A stretch of 64,000 bases of DNA, taken from positions 1,302,001 to 1,366,000 of the forward strand of contig NZ_JQMS01000001.1 in assembly GCF_000744835.1 (NCBI RefSeq). Reading direction: 5' to 3'. Under the pieces are notes generated by a model, which did no database searches, was not told the DNA's origin, and was given only the letters and a program-made list of their open reading frames with translations. Position 1 is the first letter of the stretch, and each line of letters begins with the position of its first letter. Positions 18,140 through 28,500 of this stretch are shown here, in pieces. This DNA comes from Flavobacterium sp. 83. GTDB taxonomy: Bacteria > Bacteroidota > Bacteroidia > Flavobacteriales > Flavobacteriaceae. The position numbers were made by a program, and so were the translations under genes.

Positions 18140-19243
18140 TTATACTTTTTTAAATTCATTATAAGATTTTAGTTTATGTGTATCTATATAAGAGACGACT
18201 TTTTTCCTTAATTCATTATCAGTCGCTATACCTCGACATTCCTTGCTTATGGTAAAATTTATGACATATTGCACCTCTGAAGTTTCATCTTTTTTTGAAA
18301 TATATTCCGGAAAATTTATTTTCACAATACAATCTCCTTTAACTCCATCAATATTAAACTTATACTTTAATGATATAGAAGCAAAGATTACCTTATTATG
18401 ATATTTATTATCAGTAACAAGAGAATGATTTTGAAGTTTTTTTCCATTAAGTTTCAAAGATTCTAATTCGTCTAAGAACTTTTTTAAATCTTCAGGAGTT
18501 TTTTCATTTTCATCTAAATATATATCTATATCTGAAACAGAAATAAACTCCAAATAAATACAAATTTTAGTGGTAAATGAATATAAAAATTGCAATCTAT
18601 TGGGGTTGGTAAAATCATTGAATCTAATTTTAATATAATCGTCTTTAGGAGAAATAATTTCATCTTTAGTAAAAATATTTTTTATCTCCTTGTTAATTAA
18701 ATCATTGATAAACTTGGTTTCCTTTGAAGTAGAATTCTGCTCAACTTTTAGTTCTATATTACCATTATTCAGTTTTTTTACAAATATAGTTCCTTTGTGA
18801 GAGGTTGTGTTACTTGTCCAATCATCAAGCAAATTTATTCTTTCAATTTCATAATCAAGAATGCCAATTTCATCTTCGAAATAAAATTTCGGTGTGCCTT
18901 TTATTGTGAAGTTTTGTTTGTAATCACTTGATTTCTCTATAAGTTCATTTATATCAAATCCAGTTCTTAATATGTCCGGCAAATTGAAGTCTTTACTACA
19001 TTTTAATACAGCTGAATTAATCTTAATATTATCTTCTCTCTTTTTTTGAGTATCATATAATTCTTCAAATTCAGAAGGAGTTATTATTGTTTTCATTATG
19101 AGAGGAACAGAATCATTCTTTTCATTATTACCTAAAAAAACACCCTTTTCTCTTAAGAACAAATTTAGATTTGAGTTGGTAATATTGGACTTTACAAGTA
19201 ATTGTCTCAATCTATCCCCATAAGGTAATATTCTATCTTTCAT
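18140..19243 (-). CDS. Unknown 367-aa protein, GAPS4b-like partner
   Basis: The last gene of the six-gene defence operon, 1 bp after the preceding nuclease-like gene. The N-terminus (ILPYGDRLRQLLVKSNITNS, then NLNLFLREKGVFLG) resembles a small DNA- or protein-binding helical domain. The rest is mixed alpha/beta with a conserved-looking KGDCIVKINFPEYISKKDE. From recall the pair resembles the two-gene GAPS4 anti-phage system (GapS4a plus GapS4b), but I could not search, so the family name is tentative. No signal peptide or membrane segment. Confidence 0.6.
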   Translation of the reverse strand: MKDRILPYGDRLRQLLVKSNITNSNLNLFLREKGVFLGNNEKNDSVPLIMKTIITPSEFEELYDTQKKREDNIKINSAVLKCSKDFNLPDILRTGFDINELIEKSSDYKQNFTIKGTPKFYFEDEIGILDYEIERINLLDDWTSNTTSHKGTIFVKKLNNGNIELKVEQNSTSKETKFINDLINKEIKNIFTKDEIISPKDDYIKIRFNDFTNPNRLQFLYSFTTKICIYLEFISVSDIDIYLDENEKTPEDLKKFLDELESLKLNGKKLQNHSLVTDNKYHNKVIFASISLKYKFNIDGVKGDCIVKINFPEYISKKDETSEVQYVINFTISKECRGIATDNELRKKVVSYIDTHKLKSYNEFKKV

Positions 19244-19244
19244 A

Positions 19245-20177
19245 TTATCTATTTTTAAAATCTAAAGTATGTTTGGTTACTATCAAATTTGATTTAAAAC
19301 TATCATTTCCAAAAAACGAAAGTGCTTTTTTAACTTCTTCACTGTTTTTTGTTTCATTGTAATCAGGAAATGAAACAATAACATTATTTGATGAGTCTAA
19401 ATGGTCAAAACTTTTAATGAATGATAAAATTCTTAAAAAATCCTCATATTTAAAATTATCTCTTATACCTATTAAAAAATCTACTTTATTATCAGCTTCA
19501 ATTCTCATTGGAATAATGTCAGAAAATAAATATTGAATTGGTAAAAACTCCCCATAACTTTTTGACTGCAATCCAATTGAATTTAACCCTGAATTATGAT
19601 ATATAAAAGAGACATTTTTTTCTCCATATTTATTTTTAACATTTTCAATTAAGTTTACAAAAAAAGAAATTTTAGAATTATCTAAAACTACAATTCTATT
19701 AAAATGATATTCTGAACCTAGTGACAAATTTGATACTTTAGAAACAATTTCAGAATCTAAATCACTTTCATTTGACGCCCAAACTAATATCCCTGTTATA
19801 TCCGTTTTAGTAATGTTAGAAAAATTCTTATTAACCTCTGAACTTAACTTTGACGTTTCAAAACATTCTAAAGTATAAATTAAATCCATCAAATGTTTTT
19901 TAAAATCTCCTTTTGGAGCACTTGGATATTCATTTGAAGTAAACTTAACAGAAATTACACCAACATCTAAAACCTTATCTTCTAAAGTGGAATTTACCGT
20001 TATAAGTCCATCAATACCGTGAGTAGTTTTTGGGCTCTCTTTTACTTTATGTTTTTCTCCATTATTACAGTTAATAGTAAGGTTTTGTCTGATTGTTTTG
20101 TATCCTAATACATTTTCAAATAAATATTCTACAATTTTTTCACCTTGCTCCCCAACACTTTTTGACCATTCCCCCAT
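19245..20177 (-). CDS. PD-(D/E)xK-like nuclease, GAPS4a-like
   Basis: A 310-aa protein beginning MGEWSKSVGEQGEKIVEYLF, a start typical of restriction-like nucleases, with the Glu of the first helix present. A candidate active site is HGIDGLITVNS (Asp) followed by a strand with ISVKFT, where Lys is kept but the usual Glu/Gln before it is Ser. The rest (TGILVWASNESDLD, RIVVLDNSKISFFV) is alpha/beta. It lies 20 bp after mcrC and 1 bp before the 367-aa gene. The likeness to GapS4a is from memory of the family; the nuclease fold is inferred from motif order. Confidence 0.6.
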   Translation of the reverse strand: MGEWSKSVGEQGEKIVEYLFENVLGYKTIRQNLTINCNNGEKHKVKESPKTTHGIDGLITVNSTLEDKVLDVGVISVKFTSNEYPSAPKGDFKKHLMDLIYTLECFETSKLSSEVNKNFSNITKTDITGILVWASNESDLDSEIVSKVSNLSLGSEYHFNRIVVLDNSKISFFVNLIENVKNKYGEKNVSFIYHNSGLNSIGLQSKSYGEFLPIQYLFSDIIPMRIEADNKVDFLIGIRDNFKYEDFLRILSFIKSFDHLDSSNNVIVSFPDYNETKNSEEVKKALSFFGNDSFKSNLIVTKHTLDFKNR

Positions 20178-20197
20178 ATTTTATGCCTTTTAAATTA

Positions 20198-21424
20198 TTA
20201 TTTCAATTTTTCCATTATTTCAAGAACTATATTCTCACTTCTTCTTATACCATTATCCACTATACTCACAAACCCTAACTTGCATTTCTTCTCTAAACCA
20301 TCAAAATGATAAACTCCAAACTTGCTATCCTCTTGGTTTATTTTTGGATATAAGAGCATGCTTTTTTCTGCTTCCCAATGTAGATTATAAGTGAACATTT
20401 GCTTCAAATCATCATCAGAAGGGTTTCTGGAATCTACTATTTTCCATTTAGTGTCGATAACAAATATTTCATTGGTATCAGAAGCTATCAGTATATCAGG
20501 TCTAATGGTTTTATGCTCCCAAAAACTTGTCTTGTTTTGAAAATTAACTCTGTATCCTTCTGGTTTATGTTTCTGCAAAATTCTATAAATGTATTCCTCC
20601 CAAAGTTTATTCATGTCAAACAATAGTGTGAGCATATTGTCATTCCCTGAATTCAAATTAGGTGAGTAATTTAGGATTAGCATTTTCGCTATATCAACAG
20701 CTTTTTGATAAGGTAAAGACTTTCTTTCTAAATTTATCTTATCAAAATGTGTTGCATTGATATTGATTTCTTTATAATCATAGAACTCAAATAACAGCCT
20801 GTTTAGTTTGTCTTTTAAATGGCTACTGATAAGCGAATCTAAGACCTTTAGACCTCTCAACAATATTAAATGTAATAAGTGTTCTTTATCATAAATTTGA
20901 TGCTCACAATAGAACCTTTCTTTATGAACTATATTTTTCTGTATGTTTTGTGAAAACAACAATTTCCCTCTAAGAGCTAATTGATTGCTTTGAACTCTTC
21001 TGTATTTTTTTATTAAACCTCTCTTTACTAAGCTTTCTACTTCATTTAAGTACATTTCAAAATATACTTCTAAAATTGAATTGTATCTTTTGCTTAAATT
21101 AGTTTCTGAGACATTGTCAACTGTAATGTGTTTACAAACTCGGAGCATATTTAAAAGTACACCTTGCCACTTTTTCTTTTGTTCTTCTGAATGCGAAATG
21201 TCATTATCTGCTTTAGGCAGTATCTCTATAGTTAAGCCTCCTATTTGAATTACTCCTACGTAACTATTGAACTGAATACCTTTATGAATAACTGTAAAAT
21301 GTTTACTTTGGTTCTTTTCATTATATAGCACCATAGAATCAAAATGATGACTTTTGAAATCACCATTTGCATCATATCTAATTTTTTGATATTCAAAAAC
21401 CTGTATAAAATTGCCCTTACTCAA
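20198..21424 (-). CDS. mcrC: McrC-family restriction endonuclease subunit
   Basis: The nuclease partner of McrB in modification-dependent restriction. The McrC N-terminal beta region is visible (YVGVIQIGGLTIEILPKAD). The PD-(D/E)xK nuclease core lies near residues 320-345, with RPDILIASDTNEIFVIDTKW giving the Asp and the DTK catalytic triplet. At 408 aa it is slightly longer than E. coli McrC. The start is TTG, directly after the mcrB stop (TAATTG), which implies translational coupling. Confidence 0.88.
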   Translation of the reverse strand: MSKGNFIQVFEYQKIRYDANGDFKSHHFDSMVLYNEKNQSKHFTVIHKGIQFNSYVGVIQIGGLTIEILPKADNDISHSEEQKKKWQGVLLNMLRVCKHITVDNVSETNLSKRYNSILEVYFEMYLNEVESLVKRGLIKKYRRVQSNQLALRGKLLFSQNIQKNIVHKERFYCEHQIYDKEHLLHLILLRGLKVLDSLISSHLKDKLNRLLFEFYDYKEININATHFDKINLERKSLPYQKAVDIAKMLILNYSPNLNSGNDNMLTLLFDMNKLWEEYIYRILQKHKPEGYRVNFQNKTSFWEHKTIRPDILIASDTNEIFVIDTKWKIVDSRNPSDDDLKQMFTYNLHWEAEKSMLLYPKINQEDSKFGVYHFDGLEKKCKLGFVSIVDNGIRRSENIVLEIMEKLK

Positions 21425-24241
21425 TTATTTATAAATTTGAATAAAATCATTAGCTTTCCAATCAGCACATTTGGAAAATAGATAAATTGCCTTTTCTCTT
21501 AAAATATCTTTGTCATCATGGTCAAAATCAGCAAAGGCAACTTTATCTTTAACATCTGCTTTTTCAATAAATCCTTTACCTAGAACTAAACCTACCTTTC
21601 CAAAATCTCCAAAGAAATACTCCTCTAATAAAGGAATTACTTTGTCTTTAAAAACAAGTTTTAATTCTTGAAAAGTTTTAGTATTTATGAAAAAAGAATG
21701 TCCAATTTTATGGTCCTTATCTATCAAAATTTCAATTCTGCCATTAATTGTTTCCAAAAGCTGCACAAGATCTATTTCTCCTTCTTCATTTGAAATAATA
21801 CCTTTAGAGTCATGCTCATTTTTCAGGATTTCGGAATTAGGATACATTTCTACAAATGAAAATCTTCTTCTTAATGCAGTATCTAACGACTCTACACTTC
21901 TGTCAGCAGTATTCATTGTTCCTATGATATAAAGATTGTCAGGAACAGAAAATTTATCATCAGAATAAGGTAATTCAACCTCTATAGCTTCTTTATTTTC
22001 TTTTAAAATTCCTTTCCTTTTATCATCTTCTAATAAAGTAATTAACTCTCCAAAGATTGAAGAAATATTTCCTCTATTTATTTCGTCAATGATTAATACA
22101 TATTTTTTATGTTCCGCTTTCTTGTTTTCTTTTTTGAAATTCTCATTGAATACATCAATTTTAACGTCATCATTATAGAACTGATAAATAGCTTGTTGAG
22201 ATATGTTCTTATCTATAAATAATTGAGGAGAAGCATTCATATTAGTAGCTAACCATTTTACTTTTCTAAATTGATAATGATCAATTTCCTGTGAGTCGTC
22301 ATAAAAATATTCACTTTCAATAATACCTATAGCATCTAGTACATTATTCCCTTTAGTAATAACTACTACATCACCTATCTTCATATTTTGAAAGGCATAA
22401 ACTGCTTGAATCACAAATTTACTGTCCTCTACTAATTCTGGAAATTCCTTTTTAAAGGTGTCTCTGAAAGTTTTCCAATCTTTAATATCTTTAAGTTTTG
22501 TAAAATCTTTATCACGACCCCAACCTAGAAAAACCAAATTATTTTTAATACTCCAATTATGCTTTTCTAAATGATTTTTTCCTCCTAGACTCATTTTGTA
22601 GAAATTTTTGTTCTGAAAATCAAAATTTTCAACAACTTCAATATTTCCCGAAACACCTTCTGCTAGTCTACATAAATTTTTGAAAAGACCATCTTTAATT
22701 TCATATTCAATAGTATCTTTCGTAATAATAGTATCATCATTATCATCATCAGATTTTAATACCGGTTTTATCCCTTCAATAAAATCCTCGTAACTGGAAC
22801 TTTGATGAAAAGTTGTAAAATTGATTTGTTTTGAACTATACAATTCCTGATACCTTTTTAAAACAGTATTTCTATCTGATTTGGAATAATCTAAGCCATC
22901 AATTATTTCTACTGCTAATCTTTTAGTATTATAGGTTTTACCAGTTCCAGGTGCACCATAAAGAATCTGATTTAAAGGATGAGTCATACAGTTAACTTTT
23001 GGTTTAATGTTGTAGAAAATATTTTTTATATCTAAATTTTCATCTTCGTTACAGTAAGGCTGAATCTCATAGAAATCTAAAGTGCCTGGATTGCAAATTA
23101 AGTCAACAGTAAAACTTTCAAAATCAGAATCCCATTCAACTTTTAATTCAAATCCATTGTTAGGGTTATTAATAACAGTCCCAAGTGCTCCAATTTTTAT
23201 TTGATTTTTATTAATTCTGCTATAAATTGCTAACCTAGAGTCTTTGTGAAATCCATTTACATACTGCTCATATGCTTTTTTATTATCCCCGCTCCAGTAG
23301 TTATTCTTTGTAAATTTTTCAAATTCTGCTCTATTACTTACTGTAACTAATCCGTATTTTATGAATAAATCTATTCCTGTCTTATCTGTTAATTGGGTAA
23401 ATACAAAGTTGTTATAATGTTCATAACAACCATTCCAATTTTCTGAAATAGGGTCCTGAAATGACAACTGTACAACATCATCATAGGTTGTGCAATCATA
23501 TATTGGTTTAGAAAAATAACCTTTTGCTAGAACATCATCTGATAGGGATTCTAAATCTTCAGCTATTTCAGGGTCTAGATTACTTGAGATTAACCAATTT
23601 ATAAAAAGTTGTTTTTGGTTTACAGATATAGATTCTGTTCTTTTTAAAGAGTCTTCATATTCTCTCCATAAGTTATGGGCATAAGTAAAGTAGTCTTCTT
23701 CATCAGATTTTAAATTCATTAGGAATTTTTGATATTCTGAAATAGGCTGTCTTTTAGTTTTATCAAATCCTTTTCCTAAAGCAAGAAACTTTAAAGCTTC
23801 ATATTTAAAAATATTTATGATATTAAAATCACTGTACAAAAAAGCAATTTTCCATTTGTAAGCAGCTCCTAAATCAATTTTATCTATTCTTTCAAGTCTG
23901 TTGTTTTTTACACATTCAATTATATCAATGATTATTCCTTTTACAGATTCGAAAGCTTCTTCCTTTGTGTTTGCTCCATATTTTGTAAACCAAGCATATT
24001 CACCATCTGTTTTTCTATTATCAGCCTCAACAGCTCTACTTAAATCACTTCTTTTGTAAATGCCAAATTTATAAGCAGAGCCTCCCCCAATACCTCCTAA
24101 ATCAGTAGTCCTACTTTCTAACCAATAACAAAAAGAATCATCTCTATTTAAGTTTGTATATTCTTCAAGAGTCATGCTTCTAACTCTATCTAATGACCAT
24201 ATATTTAAAAACTCTTCTTTGAGTTTGTATAAGTTCTCCAT
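21425..24241 (-). CDS. mcrB: McrB-family AAA+ GTPase with inserted EVE/PUA-like domain
   Basis: The motor subunit of the McrBC system. The N-terminal 420 residues hold an uncharacterised recognition region (TDGEYAWFTKYGANTKEEAF). The AAA+ core has Walker A GAPGTGKT (429-436), Walker B LIIDEINRGN (716-725) and the McrB signature GTMNTADRSVESLDTALRRR (774-793). Between Walker A and B, residues about 540-690 form an extra domain (NFYKMSLGGK, LVFLGWG, MKIGDVVVITKGNNVLDAIG) that resembles EVE/PUA modified-base readers. Its position inside the ATPase is unusual. The 938-aa length is about twice E. coli McrB. Confidence 0.88.
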   Translation of the reverse strand: MENLYKLKEEFLNIWSLDRVRSMTLEEYTNLNRDDSFCYWLESRTTDLGGIGGGSAYKFGIYKRSDLSRAVEADNRKTDGEYAWFTKYGANTKEEAFESVKGIIIDIIECVKNNRLERIDKIDLGAAYKWKIAFLYSDFNIINIFKYEALKFLALGKGFDKTKRQPISEYQKFLMNLKSDEEDYFTYAHNLWREYEDSLKRTESISVNQKQLFINWLISSNLDPEIAEDLESLSDDVLAKGYFSKPIYDCTTYDDVVQLSFQDPISENWNGCYEHYNNFVFTQLTDKTGIDLFIKYGLVTVSNRAEFEKFTKNNYWSGDNKKAYEQYVNGFHKDSRLAIYSRINKNQIKIGALGTVINNPNNGFELKVEWDSDFESFTVDLICNPGTLDFYEIQPYCNEDENLDIKNIFYNIKPKVNCMTHPLNQILYGAPGTGKTYNTKRLAVEIIDGLDYSKSDRNTVLKRYQELYSSKQINFTTFHQSSSYEDFIEGIKPVLKSDDDNDDTIITKDTIEYEIKDGLFKNLCRLAEGVSGNIEVVENFDFQNKNFYKMSLGGKNHLEKHNWSIKNNLVFLGWGRDKDFTKLKDIKDWKTFRDTFKKEFPELVEDSKFVIQAVYAFQNMKIGDVVVITKGNNVLDAIGIIESEYFYDDSQEIDHYQFRKVKWLATNMNASPQLFIDKNISQQAIYQFYNDDVKIDVFNENFKKENKKAEHKKYVLIIDEINRGNISSIFGELITLLEDDKRKGILKENKEAIEVELPYSDDKFSVPDNLYIIGTMNTADRSVESLDTALRRRFSFVEMYPNSEILKNEHDSKGIISNEEGEIDLVQLLETINGRIEILIDKDHKIGHSFFINTKTFQELKLVFKDKVIPLLEEYFFGDFGKVGLVLGKGFIEKADVKDKVAFADFDHDDKDILREKAIYLFSKCADWKANDFIQIYK

Positions 24242-24248
24242 TTATTTA

Positions 24249-25505
24249 TTATTTAAACTTTTCAAAAATGCCTCCTGGTAAAGTTGGCGATGAATCTTCT
24301 TTTAAAAGCCCAGTGTCAGTTCTACTAAATAGTGATTGCAAAATCATTAATCTTTCCTCTTCTTTGATTTCTGTATCTTTTAATAAGGATAAATAGAAAA
24401 ATGTTAATGTATGCCTTTCTTCCGCGTCTCTAGCAAGATGGTAAGAACTAAACATATATTTTGACAAAGCCTTAATTGTAAAAGCAATTAATGTTATTAG
24501 TGTCAGAAAAACAAAAGACCATCTGATTATTTTTACTGGGTTCGCATCAAATACTTTTTCAAAAATATAATCAGGTGCAATAACTAAAATTAAGGCAAGA
24601 AATAGTGATGAGATTCCTATAATCCATTTTAAATAGTATTGAGCATTTTCTGCTTGGTCAAAATACTTCGTTGACTTTGTTTGCCAATACCTTGCAGGTT
24701 TTTCAAGTTTTAAATTTGTTTCATAGGTTTTTTCTAATCTTGTCAAAGTTTCTTTTTTTTCATCATACCATTTTTTCCATTCTTCATTTTTTGTATTTTC
24801 AAACCAAGTATTAAATTCAGAATCTTTTTCTTCTTTTAAAGTATCAATTTCTTCTAAATGAGTTTTATAATTTTTTTCAGTATTAATAATATGTTCAGTT
24901 AAATCATGTTCTGCATCTACTATTTTTTTATTATATGCATTTCTCAAATCTGATAACTCTTTTTTATCGTTTTGGACTCTTGCACTTCTATTGGATTTAT
25001 CTTTTTCTTTAAATTCAGATCCTAATAATAATCCATTAAAATAATCTTTATCATTTCTAATTTGAAAATTAGAATTAGTCAAATAATTAAAAGCGCCTTC
25101 AAATTCCTTTGTGTTATTTTTGAAAATATCTAATAAAAATTTTGTTTCAGTAACCTCAAAAGGGAAAATTAAACTGCTATAATTTTGAAGATAACTAAGC
25201 AACTCATTTTTATAAGATGTGAAGTAGTAATTAAAGTTTTCAATGGTGTCAAAATAATTACTTATCGAGAAAAACTTATTGTGAAAATTTAAGTAAAAAT
25301 CTTTAGAAGTTTTGAAATCATCAGGTATATTCTGCGTTGCTTCCCAATTTGTCTTTTGCTCTAAAAAAAAACTATAGATAGACGAAAGACCCTTTAAGTT
25401 TTTATTATAATTTAAATGAGATAAATTAATTTCAATTTCAACCTTATTTATTTCTTCTGCAAAATTACTTTCAGCAATTTTTTTTCTTAAGTCTTTTATT
25501 GTCAT
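24249..25505 (-). CDS. Coiled-coil protein with two membrane helices (DUF6161-like)
   Basis: A 418-aa protein. Residues about 160-280 are a long charged coiled coil (DKKELSDLRNAYNKKIVDAE, EEWKKWYDEKKETLTRLEKT). Two hydrophobic helices follow at about 293-312 (WIIGISSLFLALILVIAP) and 328-347 (RWSFVFLTLITLIAFTIKAL). The C-terminal part SSYHLARDAEERHTLTFFYL and SLFSRTDTGLL fits what I recall of DUF6161. It lies 11 bp after the methylase gene and 7 bp before mcrB, so it belongs to the restriction operon. A membrane-acting effector or anchor is possible; no catalytic motif is seen. Confidence 0.7.
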   Translation of the reverse strand: MTIKDLRKKIAESNFAEEINKVEIEINLSHLNYNKNLKGLSSIYSFFLEQKTNWEATQNIPDDFKTSKDFYLNFHNKFFSISNYFDTIENFNYYFTSYKNELLSYLQNYSSLIFPFEVTETKFLLDIFKNNTKEFEGAFNYLTNSNFQIRNDKDYFNGLLLGSEFKEKDKSNRSARVQNDKKELSDLRNAYNKKIVDAEHDLTEHIINTEKNYKTHLEEIDTLKEEKDSEFNTWFENTKNEEWKKWYDEKKETLTRLEKTYETNLKLEKPARYWQTKSTKYFDQAENAQYYLKWIIGISSLFLALILVIAPDYIFEKVFDANPVKIIRWSFVFLTLITLIAFTIKALSKYMFSSYHLARDAEERHTLTFFYLSLLKDTEIKEEERLMILQSLFSRTDTGLLKEDSSPTLPGGIFEKFK

Positions 25506-25516
25506 CTTTCTTATAT

Positions 25517-28500
25517 TTAACTTTTTTCAACTATTGCAATTTCCTCTTCACTCAAACCATACAACTCATATACCATTTTATCAATGGCTTTATCTGTAGC
25601 ATCTATTGTAGCTTTTAACTCCAATGCTTTTTTGGACTCTACAATAAAGTAATCTTCCCACTCTGCTTCTTGAGATAAGGATAGTTTTACTTTCTTTTTG
25701 CCAAGTTCTTTGATAAATTCAGAGTAAGACAATTTGTACCAATCCTGTAGTTTCTTTGGCAACTCCTCTAACTCAAATTTTCTTTGAATAGTTCTTTGGA
25801 ATTTTTGAGAATTTTCTTGAAGTTCCTTGTTTAATGAAAGTATAGAACTTCCTTTTGCTATGAATGGCTGTTGATGTTTTAAAGAAATTTTTGGAATAGG
25901 TAAATCCTTAATGTCTTTGGGGTTAAGTTTTGGAAATGTCTTTTTAGAAAAGTTAGAACATTTTACTGAAGCATACCAACTTAATAAATCTGAATTCACA
26001 ATTGATAGAATGTATGAAATATCAAAATCTTGAATTTCAGTTAATATAAAAGGTGTTATACTATGACCGTAATAATATAATTTGTCAGTATAAGAGGCTT
26101 GAATTTTCTTATTTTGCCCTGGAATTTCTCTAAATAAAATTCTAGGGTTTTCAAAAAATTTAGGTTCTCTTGGGGCTGCTAACCAATCTCCATATCTTAA
26201 CCATTCATTTCCTTCAGTCAAGGAATACCTATTTAAATTTTTACCATCTAACCACTTGCCACAAAATTCATCAGCTTTTTCTGTGAAATGAAAAGCTCGG
26301 GATTTAATTATTTCTTGAGAATGTCCTCTATAACTGTCATAAGCTGTCAGTCCTTGAACACATTCGCCTAATTTGCCTAAATAGGTTGATTTTTGAATGA
26401 TTTTGCTAAGAATAGAATCTAAATTCTCAGATATTTCATATTCAAGTATTAGATTTTCACTGTTTTTCCATTTTACTGAAGTGAACTCATTAATCACATC
26501 AGCTTCAGATTTTATATTGAAAATATAATTGTCACATTTAATATTTTTAATGGTTAAAACAACAGAATTAACCTTTACATCTTGAAAAACATTTTCCCCG
26601 CATAATTTAATTTCTATAACTTTTGAATTCTCAATTAAATACTTTCTAATGTTTTCAGATTTCTCTAATCTTAAAAATAATTCGGGTGTGATAAATGATA
26701 ACCATCCATTTTGTTTTAAAATTTTTAATCCTAATTCATAAAAATATAAATAACTTTCAAACTTGTATTGGTAACTAATGTATTTATTTGAAATGAAGTC
26801 CTTTTCTTTATTGTTAAAAAACGCACCATAAGGTGGATTTCCAATAACTACATCAAAGCCACCCTTCTCAAATATTTTAGGAAAAGCCTCTTGCCAATTA
26901 AAAGATTTGTCTCCTGCAACTTCAATATCATCTATTAAGGAGTTACCACATTTTATATTGCTATTCAAGTCATTAAGCTTTCTATTTGGCTGTGCAGTTC
27001 TTAACCATAAAGAGAGCTTGGCAATTTCTACACTTTCTTCATTTAAGTCAACTCCAAAAAGATTGTTTTCTAAAATGCTTTTCTCAACATCACTCAAAAT
27101 CATTGCATCTCCAAACAACTTGGCTTGCAGTTCATCAATGTACCTATGTTCCGTAATCAGGAAATCCAAAGCTTGGTTCAGAAAAGCTCCTGAGCCACAA
27201 GCTGGGTCACAAATAGTAAGCTGCAATAACCAATCTCTATATTCACTAAGTTTATCTACAAGTGCTTTTATAGTTTTCTTTTGACGCTTTTTATCTGTGA
27301 AGTAATCTTCTTCAATAATGTTAAGTTCAACTTTCTTTTCTGAACACAATTTCCCAACGGTATTGTCAACTATATATTTGGTAATGTATTTTGGGGTATA
27401 AAAAACACCATCTTTTTTTCTTCTTGTTTTAGTTTTATCAATTTCCTGTCCTTCTAGTTGGGCTTTTACTTCATCTAAATCATTGAGAGAATTTTCAAAA
27501 ATATGTCCCAAAATATTGACATCAACTTCACTGGCAAAATCATAATTGCTTAAATTTTCAGTATATTTAAACAATATATCATCATCTATTTTTAGGGAGT
27601 TTAGTATTTCATCTTCCTTAAATAATCCACCATTATAAGCGAAAATTTGATATTCTTCTTTTTGTTGATGAGTAGTTTCATTAAATGCAGGTAAAGATAC
27701 TTTTGCTCCTATATTTAGGTCTTCAAAATATATTTTGTACCTCTCATACAAAGAAACTTCAATACGCATTTGTCTCAATTGTTGCCACTCTTTATTAATC
27801 CTGAAGATTAAATTAGTAGGTAACAATTGTCTGTCTTCTGCAAAGAATACAAACAGAAATCTATCCAACAATTTTTGAGATTTTTGGAAGAGTTCTAAAG
27901 GTTCATATTGCGGGTTTAATTCAACTAGATTTTGATGTAACTCTCTTTTGAATAAAGAGTAATCTTTATATAGTTTTTTAGTAATTATATCTTCTTGACT
28001 TACAGATTCTTCTTTTATCCTTTTAGGAATATTTTTTTCTATGTTATCATAAGCCAAACACAAATAGAGTAGCTCAAATTCCTTCTCAGTTAGTGTAAAC
28101 AAATTAAATTCTATATGCTCAATAGCATTGTCAATGTAAAAACGAAGCTTTTCAAAGTTAGAAGTAATTACATAAACACAGTCTGGTTGATTATTTTTAT
28201 AGCCAAAAGCCTGAGATTCAATTTTGCCTAAATCAGTGGTATTTGTTCCCTTTAATTCAATTACTGCTTTTACACTATCATTTACTATAATAGCACCATC
28301 AGCTTTTTTGCTGTCTTTAACATTTTTATATTCTGTAGTAAGATTAAATTTTGTTTCAGAAGAGGATGCAGGTTTAGTGTAGCCTAAGATTTTCACAAAC
28401 AAATCCTCCAGAAATTCTCCTTGGTACTGCTCTTCTTTTAAACCTTTAATATCTTCTTGAACTTTTGGATCCAGAAAATGATTTTTAAACAAATTCCACT

